In this document: positions 11,640 to 22,949 of the stretch, in pieces
How positions within the stretch are numbered: the first letter of the stretch is position 1
How the letters are laid out: the number at the start of each line of letters is the position of its first letter
DNA from: Angiostrongylus vasorum
Lineage: Eukaryota; Nematoda; Chromadorea; Rhabditida; Metastrongylidae
Reading direction: 5' to 3'
Length of the DNA: 64,000 nt
Assembly (NCBI GenBank): GCA_018806985.1
Contig: JADANN010000224.1
Location: forward strand, 372,001-436,000
Program-made: the position numbers and the translations under genes
Notes under the pieces: model-generated
The model's database searches: none
Told to the model about the DNA's origin: nothing
The model's input: only the letters and a program-made list of their open reading frames with translations

Positions 11640-12010
11640 AGAAGGAAAAAAAAACATTATGATGGTGTAATATACTGTAACACCGTATTAGTATGTTATT
11701 TTTATCTTATTTACATTTCTTTATATTGTCGTATTATTTGTAATAATTAATACTATTTTTGCAACAATTAATTAATGATTAAAATAATAATGTAATTGGT
11801 CATCTGTTGCAAATAACTAATTTGGACTTCAAATAACAAATAATAACATTAATAATATTAATAATAATCTTAAATAATAATAAATAGTAATAATAAATTT
11901 AATAGCAATAAGGGTTTTTTACAAATAGTTTTGAATTAATTTGAATTCACGAGTTTACTAAATGATTCGCTGGATTTGAAAAAACAGTGAGTGAATGACG
12001 TTAAGCTCCG
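11640..12010. other. AT-rich spacer, no gene
   Basis: A/T-rich low-complexity sequence (TAATAATAA-type runs). It resembles the AT-rich block on the other side of the PLE (9280-9640). Confidence 0.5.
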
Positions 12011-12374
12011 TATCAGCTATCCTTCCAGTCAACGTCAGTCACCAAATTCCTCAACAAACTTTTTCGTTGAACATTTCACTAGTCTGCTCCACTTGCCAAA
12101 AGAGTACTGCAGAGAAAATGTCTGAGAAAAAGGGTAACAAAGAGCAGAAGTATTCTCAGTGCTAAGAACAAGGACAAAAAAACACGTGGCGATCTGAGAC
12201 ACTACAGGAATAGAAAAATTCACTCTTATTGACATATAATGTTCAACCATTTCGATTAAAATAAGCTCCCTGTAAATGATAACCGAAACTCCGATCAATA
12301 GCCCGAAAATCGTTGCTGAAATGATGTAGAGAAGCAGATGCATAGCATTTTGGAGGAAATCACAAGCTTCAACT

Positions 12375-12560
12375 TTTTTACTTACTGGCTATTATTTTTC
12401 ATGGTAGGGTATTGTGTGAAATGCAACCACAACGATGCTGAGATATGTGCCAAACTCGAAGTCTCAGATGGGCTTTGAACCAGCGAGTTCCCTTTCCGTT
12501 GAATTCTTGGAAAGAGTAATCGCGGGTTGCGAGTCCACCTGAGGTTCCGAGAATTGCACA
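12375..12560 (-). repeat. SINE-B copy (degenerate)
   Basis: atggtagggtattgtgtgaa, caacgatgctgagatatg and ttggaaagagtaat follow in SINE-B order, but the head is eroded. Confidence 0.5.
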
Positions 12561-13207
12561 TGTCGTAGCATTCTCGTAATTTTAGATGATTTAATGATGA
12601 AATTTCGTACGTTGTAATGTAAGAAATTCAAAGCTCGGCATTTTCAAGTCATATCTGAGAAAAGTCAGGAAAGAAAAATCCTCACAGTAATGAACTTTGT
12701 TAGTTCAAAAAGAAATGAGTAGTGTATCCGAAAACCGATATTAAGTAGTTGTCGCATATGAGCTTAGCGAATGTAGTAGTTGAAATTGATATCATTATCA
12801 GGGAAACTGATAGCAAGCAGATTTCTTAATAGAATTATTGAAAGCTCTATTAATATTGATGTTATCTTTGCGTTTCATTCTTACTATTGTAATCAATACG
12901 ATATCTCACATGATTATTTTCAGAGGTATTAAAGCGATTTGTGTACACATAAGGACTGACAAAGTATAACGTAGGTAGAATGAGTACTGAAAGCATGCAC
13001 TTTGTCGTATGTGACGTCAACATGATGTTTTTAAGTGCTGCGATACATGACAGTGAAACACGCCGAGATAAATGCACACGCTTATTTGCCGCACGCGACG
13101 CGGCTGTGGCAGCCGCGGCGCCCGCGAAGGCGACAGCGGACACGTCGAAAAGACGAACGCCCCGCCGAATAACAAACAGATGTACCGACTGCGATTATTC
13201 ATTTGAG

Positions 13208-13390
13208 ATCATATATATGTGTATATATATATATATATACATACATATATATATGCATATATATGCATATATATGCCAATTTATACATGTATATATATAT
13301 ATATACATACATACATATAAATGAACATACACAAGCAGACACACGCACGCACACACAATACACACATGGAAGCACACATAAGCATATATG
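13208..13390. repeat. TA/CATA and CA microsatellite
   Basis: Runs of TATATA with interspersed CATA/GCATA units pass into a CACACA-rich stretch at 13,330-13,385. Open frames across it on both strands only reflect the repeat. Confidence 0.85.
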
Positions 13391-13879
13391 TATATTCGAA
13401 ATGCAAACACACGTATTCATCATACATAATATCCATTTTTGATGAAGCAGCGTTCGGGACAATGCCGACAACGAAAAGCGAAGCGATAGTGACAACGATA
13501 ATGATATCGAAAGTGGGTAGAATGATAACGAAAATGAATGAACAACAACAACGACAAGAGTTATGCAGTGAATATTGAACGGATTAGTAGGTGGTAATCT
13601 GTTTTGTTCAGATCAAGCACGATTATATTAAGGTGATGTGCTGGTGAATTGATTATGTTCTAAAGGAAAAGACGATATGTGTCGCTATTCACTGAACAAT
13701 GAATACGAATATTTGTGTAACAGATGATATCTTTCCTATTAGAAGCGATCTTTGTTACAGCTTTGTTCTACAAAGGATTTTATTGCTACGGTAGAAATAG
13801 TCGGAAAAGACGAACAACTTAAGGATTTGTAAGGAAAGTTGATATTTTTTTTGCATAAATTCGATAGAACAAAGTTGAC

Positions 13880-14255
13880 AGTTGCGAAATATAACTTCTG
13901 CAATGCTGAGATATTTGCAATACTCCAGACCGCAGGTGTCTGCGGTGGGGAACGAACGCGCTATTGTCCTTTCCGAGGAGTAACGCGTTCACCACCACAC
14001 CATGCGGGTCTTTCGTTTTGCCTGTCTCTCAGCTAGTTCTATCGATCTTTTGCCATCAGCAATCACCCGTCTACGGGATTGATCTGGGGAGTCCAAATCG
14101 GCATTGAACCCAGTTAAGCTGAGGCTACAGTTATAATCACAATCTTAACCTTTTTATTTACTTACATTTCTTTATTGCATTACAGAAGTTATATTTCGCA
14201 ACATACCCTGCCGTTAAAAAGAATAGGCAGTAAATAAAAAAAGGTTAAGAAGAGT
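13880..14255 (-). repeat. SINE-B copy, nearly complete
   Basis: Full order: tail block (gcgaaatataacttctg), gctgagatatttgcaa, ccgcaggtgtctgcgg, caccaccacaccatgcgg, cagctagttctatcgatc, gccatcagcaatcacccgtc, then a second tail-like block (gcaacataccctgccgtt). The head, read on the minus strand, is tRNA-like: tggtgtggtggtgaacgcg and gcgttcgttccccac. Confidence 0.75.
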
Positions 14256-14559
14256 TGACAGTCTTCATTACCTAGCGTATAATCAAATGCCGTGTATAAT
14301 CAAAACACCATGTTCTATTCAAAAAAAACAAAGACTTTTTTTCACTGCAAATTTGTTTCGTTCGAAATGACTTGGAGAATAAATTTTCTTAGAATGGTTT
14401 CAGATACTAGGTCACTGGCTATGAGAACAGGTAATGAACTCGACAATTACTTCTACTACATTGGACCTCCTTTACAGTTTAGAGCCGCATCGTAGCTGAA
14501 GGACCACGGTTAGTGCTATTAAGAGTCAAACTGCAGCAAGAACTTCATCTCTCGGCCAC

Positions 14560-15100
14560 CGGAGACACCATGGATGCAATCCATCATTTCGTTTTCATAT
14601 CGAAGCTTAAGTACGACTAAACCAGTTCGACATATCAATTGTACCAAATAGGAAAGGTGGGATATGGTCAACTCTGTTTCGATTTAGAATCAAGCATGAG
14701 TGTGGAACATGATCGACTTCTCTGAATTCGTCAATACTATAAAGTCAGCATAAGCGTGAAATTTTGATATAACGTTTAACAAAAACGGATCTACATTGCA
14801 CTTTTGAGGCGCGAAAAAATATAGAGCATACAGTTCATTTGAATAGGAAACCACATTTTTGGTTGCTATTTTAGAAAAAATTCGAAATCGATAAGCAGAT
14901 GGACAACGCAAATAAACAAACAAGTATCTTGGAATGTAAAAAACTAAATATCGTATAGTAAGGATACTGCGAAAATTTACTGCCAATAAAAGTTTTAGAA
15001 AACGCCCACTTTTCTCATTGCGATTTACAACTGTTAGTCAAAAAAAGAAACCAATGAAGCCCATTAGATTACCAAGTAAAAGTTGGTGCTTTAATACTAC
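14560..15100. other. No gene identified
   Basis: Frames are broken and no repeat family was recognised. Confidence 0.35.
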
Positions 15101-15119
15101 TTTGAGCTGCTGATTTCAC

Positions 15120-16130
15120 CTGAAAACCTGCTAACGCTTCGCACAAATCCGAAGCTGGACGACGGGCGTTTGACTGATGAACTTCTAAACACCCTGGCCA
15201 ACGCTGATTTCGGACATTTCGTAATGAGGATGAGAGTATTGAGGTTGGATAGGATGCAAGTTAAAAATCGTTACTACCGACAGCAACAGTATGAAGACGT
15301 TAACTGAGGCAAATCTCCTTGTGAAACCAGTGAAGACTACTAGTGAATGGGTTCAGAACAACTTAACTAAACTGAGAATCTAATCGCTGTTAAGAAATAT
15401 ACGCAACGAAAGAAGACTTTTTTATGATATCTGGACGTTGCTCTGCTAGAAAATGTAGCAAAATGAAGCAGCAAAATACTCTGGGAAGACAAACGATAAT
15501 ACAATGATTATTCCCAAGAGTTATTTAAGCTCGCCAAGTTGAATCCTCCACTACAATTTTTCGATCGTAATGAAATAATTCCTTCGGGGAGAAAGCATTC
15601 TTGAAAAACTGACAAGTTACGCTAAGAACTACAATGTCGTCATCGACATTGATTAATGTAACCGAATCAAATTTCTTACAATGATCGTGCAACCGTCGAA
15701 ATTGACTGAAGGGGATCGTTCAGTTTCCAAATAAATGAGCCACTTTTTGATTTCCAAATGGCCTTTTCCGTTGTTATCAAGAAGGCCGGCACGTTCTCAG
15801 ACACTCCTAATGTATTTAGCAGCCCATGTATGGATATTAGCTTCCTGACTAACTTTCTTTGATAGATGCGGAAAACAATCACATTCCTTGAATCTTGTCT
15901 GGTCTTCTGGGTGAGAACGTTAAACTCCTTCGGTTATGTTAATGCGATGACTTAGCTGCTGTGAATCGACCTCGAAGAGTACTCAGAGAGAAAGCTCGAA
16001 AAAGTCGGTTCGGAAATTGGTTTTTTCGCAGACAGTGTAATATGTAATACGTCACCTCAATCAGGTATGAAAAGCCACTTATTCATAAGGATACGTGATG
16101 TGTCCCTAGTTGAAGATAAAAGGTTTGAAC
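15120..16130 (+). pseudogene. Decayed coding sequence, family not identified
   Basis: 15,124-15,305 is an open, strongly protein-like frame without a start (SPENLLTLRTNPKLDDGRL, then MRMRVLRLDRMQVKNRYYRQQ). Further coding-like scraps follow in shifting frames to about 15.66 kb (LFYDIWTLL, EKLTSYAKNYNVVIDID), with stops between them. This is the texture of an old mobile-element ORF. No RT, integrase or transposase motif was recognised. It could also be a decayed host gene. Confidence 0.4.
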
Positions 16131-16478
16131 ACTGAGAGCAATTGTGTACTAATCCTCTGAAACAGTTGGATTCTGCATTCGACTATTATTCCTTGTTTTT
16201 TTCCGGAATGAATTATGCTTTTCGTATGCACATAATTGCATTCCGCGTACGAATGTGGGTGTACTTACGCGTTTGCGAAAAATTGTACTCTGGACTTCGA
16301 CTGGACTGAAAATTTTGGATAAAGTGCAATCAGGTGACAGGGATGTCCATGAGAAGTGGGTGGTACAAGATCGATTTTTAAAAAAATGCTCTCGACGTGT
16401 ACTCAGTGGGATTCCCAATGAATTACATTGTTTTGATCGACGGTGGATATACATTATATATATGTACATATATGTATA

Positions 16479-16480
16479 TA

Positions 16481-16561
<81 letters not shown>
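16479..16561. repeat. (TAAA)n followed by (TA)n microsatellite
   Basis: About nine TAAA units run directly into an uninterrupted TA run of roughly 48 bases. Confidence 0.95.
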
Positions 16562-16563
<2 letters not shown>

Positions 16564-16920
16564 TTCACGGTCACACCGCCCGTTTCTCCACCACAAGATG
16601 AAAGAAATTTTTCAAAAGTCATTAAAAGTTAAAAAAAATTAAAAGAGGTTTGCTGAAATCTGCTAATCGAATTCTTACAAATCAGTTGTCAAGGTTGTTA
16701 GAAGAACGATGAGAAATTTTTAAAGCACGTTAGCTATTTGCGTTTCGGTAGACAGATAATACGGAGGTGTTTGCTAAAACCAATGCTCAGCCAGTAGAAA
16801 ATAGGAAGGTTCTTCCTTGGAATGTACTAGACCTATTATTTCTATCACGCAGGCCTATTTAGATGATCATGTGAATCGGTTTTATTCATCGTATGAACCA
16901 ACAATCCCAAAGATTAAACA

Positions 16921-16921
<1 letters not shown>

Positions 16922-16971
<50 letters not shown>
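16922..16971. repeat. (TA)n microsatellite
   Basis: An uninterrupted TA run of about 50 bases. Confidence 0.95.
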
Positions 16972-16974
<3 letters not shown>

Positions 16975-16979
16975 TTCAC

Positions 16980-19950
16980 ATGGTTTTTTATACAGATTTC
17001 GCATTTTAGACGTGCAGTATCGCTTCCTTGTACATTGCATGTTTTCACGTGAAACTGAAGTTAGCGAGACTGATGTACTTTCTTTTTCGTGTTCATTTAT
17101 CGTTGCTAGATATCTAATGGAAAAATCTAAATCATAAACGTTATCGTCGTGTTGATCACCACAGAACAAAATCAAGAACGGCATTCTACGTTTATTCTTT
17201 TCGTGAAGAAAGCAATCTTAAAACGTTCACAACGTTTTCACAAAAGTGTGAACGTCGTCCAAAACCTTTCCTATTGGTCAATGGAGAGCAACCAATAGAG
17301 AAAGTGTGCGTGCGTGTTGTGTATGTGTTGCGTGTATGTGTATGTGTATGCATAAATAAAACAAATTAAAAGCATTGTCGTAATCTTTGCTTTCTGGAAG
17401 CATTTTCTAGATTTCCTCGCTGGGTGTCATTAAGTGAAAAAAATAGCTTTAAGCTTCGGAGGAAGAAAAAAAGCGAATTCCTCGAACTCGCAATTCTTAG
17501 GCAACCTATGAGAAGCACTTAGCTTGAAGGAAAAGAAAAAAAGGACGAATACTAATTCGTCATTTGGGTTTCAACCAAAACTCTGTTGATGTTCTTCAAC
17601 TAGCCTCTATCCGCAACTGTAAGGAAGAATGAATCTAGTATTTTTCTAAGCTAAATGAAACAAGCAGATCTGACCGGTGACATAGAGTTTCCATCATTCG
17701 CTGTCTTAGTGAAAAAGTTGCAAGATAATAAAGGCATCGACAAATCGGATTTCGCGAAAGCTACCTAGGAAAAATCCGTGCATTTTGTCTTTGTATTGGG
17801 GAAATCTTAGAAAATCTTCAAGAAATTACAAGGAAAGGAGAAGGAGTTTTCCAGAGATCTGATTATAGCTTTGTTATCCGAGATTCGATAGGATTCGCTA
17901 TTTTTAGTTGAATACATTAAATTTATAGTGCTTGATTACAGTAATATGACAATATACTGCATGGATTACTGGTTCTATGTAGGTCGGCGAAAAACTTAAC
18001 AATGCGTCGTAGTGAAAGATTACCGATAAGGAGCACACCTTGCAATATCCTTGCTATGACTCCTTAATATCATCCATATTGAATTTTCTAGTATGAAGTG
18101 CCAAAAAACATTATTGTTTTAATATACTCAACTTTAAACAAATCTCTTAAATAATGCGAGTGTCGGAGGTGGAATAAGGACGGGAAGTAATCAAAATTGT
18201 AGTGAGCAAATAAAATTAGTAAAATTTTAGCTGTAACAAAGGCGATTTTGAAAGTGCCGTTCGACTGCAGATGACCATACCACTAGGAATTTCTTTTGGA
18301 TAAAGCAGTAAAAAGGAGAATATGTAGTGTAAGAATAAAGAAAAGAAAAACCAAAAGTAAGGTAAAGGCGGAAAAAAAGGAAAGAAGAAGTATGAATATG
18401 AAGAATAAATATGAACATCAATTCAAAGAATTTAAGAACTATAACAGTTTTGCATTGTTTATGATTTTTTATCTTTTATATTCTATTTAGATGAATAGAA
18501 GTGAGCATTTACGTACACGATTTGACTGGACGTGTTGACGTCGGTTGTGGGCCCTCAAAATCCGAGTCAGAATTGTCTTTAGCGAACTGATTAAGGATAG
18601 TAAATCGACCATTCGTTGATGGTTGAGTGAGTTTCGAGTTGTTCGGGTTATTATTGCAATTCGGAAGCTAGAAAAATGTTCTGAGCTTAAATAACTTGTA
18701 GTATGAATGATACAAGTAAAAACAATACGCTGATGAAAACGCGATCGTGAAATTTTCTTTCATCTGCAAAATCACCACCATTGACTATCATAGAAATGCA
18801 TCAGTTTTTATTGTTAGTTTTTTCTTTGAATTAAATTTTGGTTGTATTTATCATACCATTTTGATTGTGACGACGAGAAGATGACGAGTAGACGACCGCT
18901 TCTAATAATGTGATGTTGGTTCGCATGGTGAAACGCCCTCGACCACCCCCCCCCCACCATTCCCCAACACAACTAACACTTAGAAGTATATGTAAAATCA
19001 CTGTGAACTGTAGAAAACATACATCAAAAGTTAATACTTCAATGTAATCAATGAACTTGTCGGTACTCATTTATGAACTTGTTTTATTTCCACAATATCA
19101 CTAAACACCATGAAACGATTGTGATATTTGAATTGTCTTTAAGTTGTCTCTGGTTTCTGTTTCGAGTTTTGTCAAACCGTACACATTTCATTGTGAATCC
19201 TACCACAAAACTATAACTGCTGTGAGAAGCTCTCGTACGTAGAGGAAACGTTAACATAACAATCGATATCCCCATTTCTCGATTGACAAATATTCAAGCT
19301 AAGTATGGTAGTGAGAAATGATATTTATTAGAAAAAATAACTCTTATATGATTTTTCAAACGAAGCGATTTATGAACGCAGTCATCAAATGCCAAGATTA
19401 TAGAAATTTAGACCCAATGGGATTCGTTACCGACAACCATTGCATATGTGTGAACAACTATCTGATGTAAAATCTGTTCGTATGATTTTATTAACGATAA
19501 GATTGATTTTCCGAAAAGTATAAACCCTTGGTGTTTAAAAGTCTCATAGCAGCTCTGGCCAGAGAAACATCGTCTACCTTTCATGGTGTCTTCTTTAGTA
19601 GTAATATAATTTTCTTTTTGTTTGAACAAGTTCCTGGTATGCGTATAGAAGTGGAGATGGAATTGATGTTCTTTCATTAAACGGAAATCAATTTGAACTG
19701 GACTTCGTCTTATCAATAACAGTTACCTACTTTCCTAACTAAAATAGTAGAAGCTACTGCGTTTCCTCCGAAAACCCTACAACATGGTCTGCCGTAATCA
19801 CTAAAATCCATCTTCTAGCTGAATAAACTTAATGAAATGTATTTGTACGTAGTATATCTTTCCTTATTAAATAGCAATAATATGCCAACAAGAAAATTGC
19901 CCACATTTTTTAACAGTTTACTGGTTTTTTTTGACAACCACACATGAAAT
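16980..19950. other. 3 kb without an identifiable gene
   Basis: All frames are short and AT-biased. A nine-base C run sits near 18,948 (minus-strand G-run). No repeat family was recognised. Short lysine-rich frames at 18.3-18.4 kb are composition effects. Confidence 0.4.
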
Positions 19951-19964
19951 TTTTACTACGTCTT

Positions 19965-20580
19965 TCATCCATAAAAGCTGGCGTTTTGGCAGATTTCACC
20001 TTTTTCAGAGCCTATAAAGACCAAGTTGACTTCAATCTAATCGGCCGAAAAACCTCTAGAAGCCCAAGAGAAATACCACGAAACCAAGATTTCAATCGCA
20101 CTGAAAACACAATAGCTTCTTCGCACAATCATCACTTTCTATGAGTCTTCCACTGAGTACCAGGTGGAGACAAACCGTACAGAGCTCACTTAGATGGATA
20201 GCGAGGCGCTTTCACGTTAAACTACCAAAATGAGATATAGCGTGAGATCATGTATGGATGAGTATGCTGGAAAAACCACGCCCCCAAACGATAATTCTAG
20301 CGAGAACAAGACTCCGTTAATCCCTGCTTGGTCTCCACGTGGAATACTCAGCCGAAGACTCATAGAAGGCGGTAAATGTGCGAAGAAGCTATTTTGTTTT
20401 TTAATGCGATTGAAATCTAGGTTTCATGACTTTTTCTATTAGGGATTACGGAAGTGTATGAGTGACAAAATTGCAGTCAACTTGACCTCTCTAATCTCTG
20501 AAGGAGGCGAAATTCGCCGAAATGTCAGTTTTCATTAATAAAGGAAATGCAACCTACTCGCGTGTGCTTATCAAGAAAAT
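19965..20580. repeat. PLE terminal repeats in inverted orientation
   Basis: 19,965-20,200 reads as a PLE end on the minus strand: ggcgttttggcagatttc, cagagcctataaagac, caagttgacttcaatc, tctatgagtcttccac, aggtggaga. 20,310-20,560 reads the same series on the plus strand: ccacgtggaatactc, gaagactcatagaagg, tgcagtcaacttgacctct, tctgaaggaggcgaaattcg. The two arms face away from a short centre near 20,210-20,290. Confidence 0.75.
20498..20528 (+). ncRNA. Hammerhead-ribozyme-like core in PLE end
   Basis: CTGAAGG, perfect hairpin ggcgaaattcgcc, GAAATGTC. Compared with the core consensus, A9 is replaced by G and GAAAC by GAAAT. The opposite arm (19,980-20,008, minus) holds a more eroded copy. Confidence 0.4.
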
Positions 20581-20589
20581 AGCGAGTGA

Positions 20590-21550
20590 TTGATCAATGC
20601 CGACTTTAACAGAAAATCGGTGGTCTTGGGAATTCCTTGTACTCTTGCTTTTGGTCTTCATTACACTTAAAACCACCATTGTGGTTCGTTCTTCTTTCTG
20701 TCATTCATTGATCGTTACGTTGACAATGATTCAATTTGTCGATTTTCCAAAGTTTCCCTCAACGAATGTTGTTAAGATGTTCTTAACAGAATCGATTTTC
20801 CAGCAATCGTACAATGCCGTTGATCAGTTCAGATGCTCTTCGACGACAATGAAATAAGGAACTGGGTAATTTCTAAATTCTTCTTCTATTGATTTTTTAA
20901 AAGTAGCACTAAAATTACGACCAGTGGATTTGTGATGATAAATTGCTTTTCCTTCCAATGTAGCATTAGGTCTCCTCGTAGATGCTTCACTTGTCCGCCG
21001 TTCTCTATCGTGTTATTTCAAAATGTTTATGTTTAACTTTTTTTTGGAGAAAAAAAAGACGTATGTAACACGTCGACTACGTATTGATCTATTAGGATTT
21101 TAATTAAGAAGATTAGAAAGATGAAGAAGATTAAGAAGGCTAATCTAATTAAGAAGTAATGAAGCCATAAATGGAAAAACACTTATTCGCCGTACGAGTT
21201 TACTGCCTGATTTTACCCATTCCATTTGTTTGTTTGTATTAACTAACTATAAGCAACGACTTGATATGAGTGGTAGACAGAAGAAAGTTTAGGAAAACTA
21301 CGAGTTTCGTTTCTAAAAAATTGTAGATTTTTTTGAACTGAAACCAAAGCAGATGTTTTGCACTTTTAAAACTATTTAGCGCTTTGTTTCTATATTATTA
21401 TTGGTGTCCTTTATTTAAATATCTAGACGATTACTCTCAACGGCAGTCCCTTATTCATTAGAAATTTCTCTAGCCCAGGTCAAACCGAATATCTCAGGAA
21501 AAAACCCGTATTGTTGGAGAAATGACGCCCTCAATTTCTGAACAGTGTGA
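20590..21550. other. No gene identified
   Basis: AT-rich; it includes an aagaagattaagaagg-like purine run near 21,110-21,150. The frame at 20,597-20,857 has no recognisable domain and no splice context. Confidence 0.35.
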
Positions 21551-21553
21551 CTA

Positions 21554-21800
21554 GTGTGTAGCGTAGCGTTTAGAGGTGTCTTACAAAACAGACGTGGTCG
21601 TTTGTTCGATCACGCGTCCCGGGCTCACCAAGCCTTTCATCCTTCGGGTTCACCAAATTGTTGCTAGATTTGAATAGCAGAGCAGGCTATGCATATCGGT
21701 AGGCCACTACGAGTTACTCTATAGGCCCAGTATGCATTCAGTCACCTCGAACTCGAATTCATAGTGCATCCCTCAGGGATTGATGAACGCGGAGAGTTTC
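21554..21800 (+). repeat. SINE-A copy (degenerate head)
   Basis: Head gtgtgtagcgtagcgtttag, B-box-like gttcgatcacgcgtccc, accaagcctttcatccttcg, core, 3' block ccctcagggattgatgaa. Confidence 0.7.
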
Positions 21801-22600
21801 ATTGTATACTGTGATTAACGTTGTCAGCCATCACTAGTTATCAATTATTTCGAGATGTCTGTCAATTGATCAGACTCTATTAACCAATACTGTTGTCAGG
21901 TTCTTTTCATGACGGTTTTTTTTCTCCTCATATTCGTTGGGAACGTAGAACATAAATGTTTTCAACCTCGGAAGAATGTTGTTTTCGGAACTCATTGCTT
22001 CTTTTTTTTAGTTTTGTTTCCTGCTTCGCCATACTCAATGAATGATATCAATGAGTAATGTTTGCGGCGACGCTTGTGCATAATTTTGAAATTTGTAAAG
22101 TTATCGTTAAATGCTTAAGAAACAAACGAAAATAGATTCTAGACGACGGAAATTGTTAGTTCTTGTTTATCTGCTTCAGAGAACAACGATGAATGCTACA
22201 AAAGATTTTTAGCTGTCTGAATTTCAGGAAACCTTACGGAAGACTTGCAATCCATTTTTGAAAACAGCCACTAAGAATTGATAAGGCTTGAGTCCTCCCT
22301 GTAAATGCCATTATTTGTATTCGTCCTGCAATCACTTTTTTAAAGTCGTATTTTAGGTTTTTATTAAGAAGTGGAAGTTTGTGAAAGCGTTTGACAAATC
22401 GTCAGCACCATACAGATTTTCTCACGCTCAGGTGTGCTTGGCCATCTATTCATATGTCTAAGACATGTGTGGTTTGTAAAATGTGACAATGTAATCGCTT
22501 TCAACGCTCTGATTTCTACATCGTCCTTAAGTGGTCAACATTTTTTTCATTCTTACTTTCATTTCTCATTTCATCATTAATATCGTGTCCGAATCTGCTA

Positions 22601-22868
22601 GGGCCCGTGTGGAGCAGTGGTCGGAGGCGCCGCCCTGCAACAGGTGGAATTAACCCCCACGCCCATGGCCCACCAAGCCTTCCATCCCTCCGGGGTCGGC
22701 AAATTGCTACTAGACTTGTCTGGGAGAATAGCATCACTGGCTCGATACAATGGTAGGCCACCGCGAGTCACCGGAACGGTTGGATATGCATTCAGTCACC
22801 TCCACACGATGCGTAATGAAGTCGAATGCATGACACAACACTCAGGGATTGATCAACGCCGAGAGCTT
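22601..22868 (+). repeat. SINE-A copy, nearly complete
   Basis: Head cccgtgtggagcagtggtcg, ccaccaagccttccatccct, ggggtcggcaaattgctact, tgtctgggagaatagc, ggtaggccaccgcgagtc, gaagtcgaatgcatgac, cagggattgatcaacgccga. It lies directly upstream of the RTE remnant. Confidence 0.85.
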
Positions 22869-22949
22869 TTCTTTTACTCAAATCAGCTATTCGGCGGGCG
22901 TAATGAAAGATTCACTATCGAAAAGATACTTTTATCCAGATCGGCATCT

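Noticed and set aside
13195..13495. Several overlapping open frames on both strands rich in Tyr/Ile/Cys/His
   Set aside because: They are translations of the TA/CATA and CA microsatellite and carry no information beyond it.
18940..18960. C-run considered as a G-quadruplex on the minus strand
   Set aside because: It is one long run; four separated G tracts are not clearly present.
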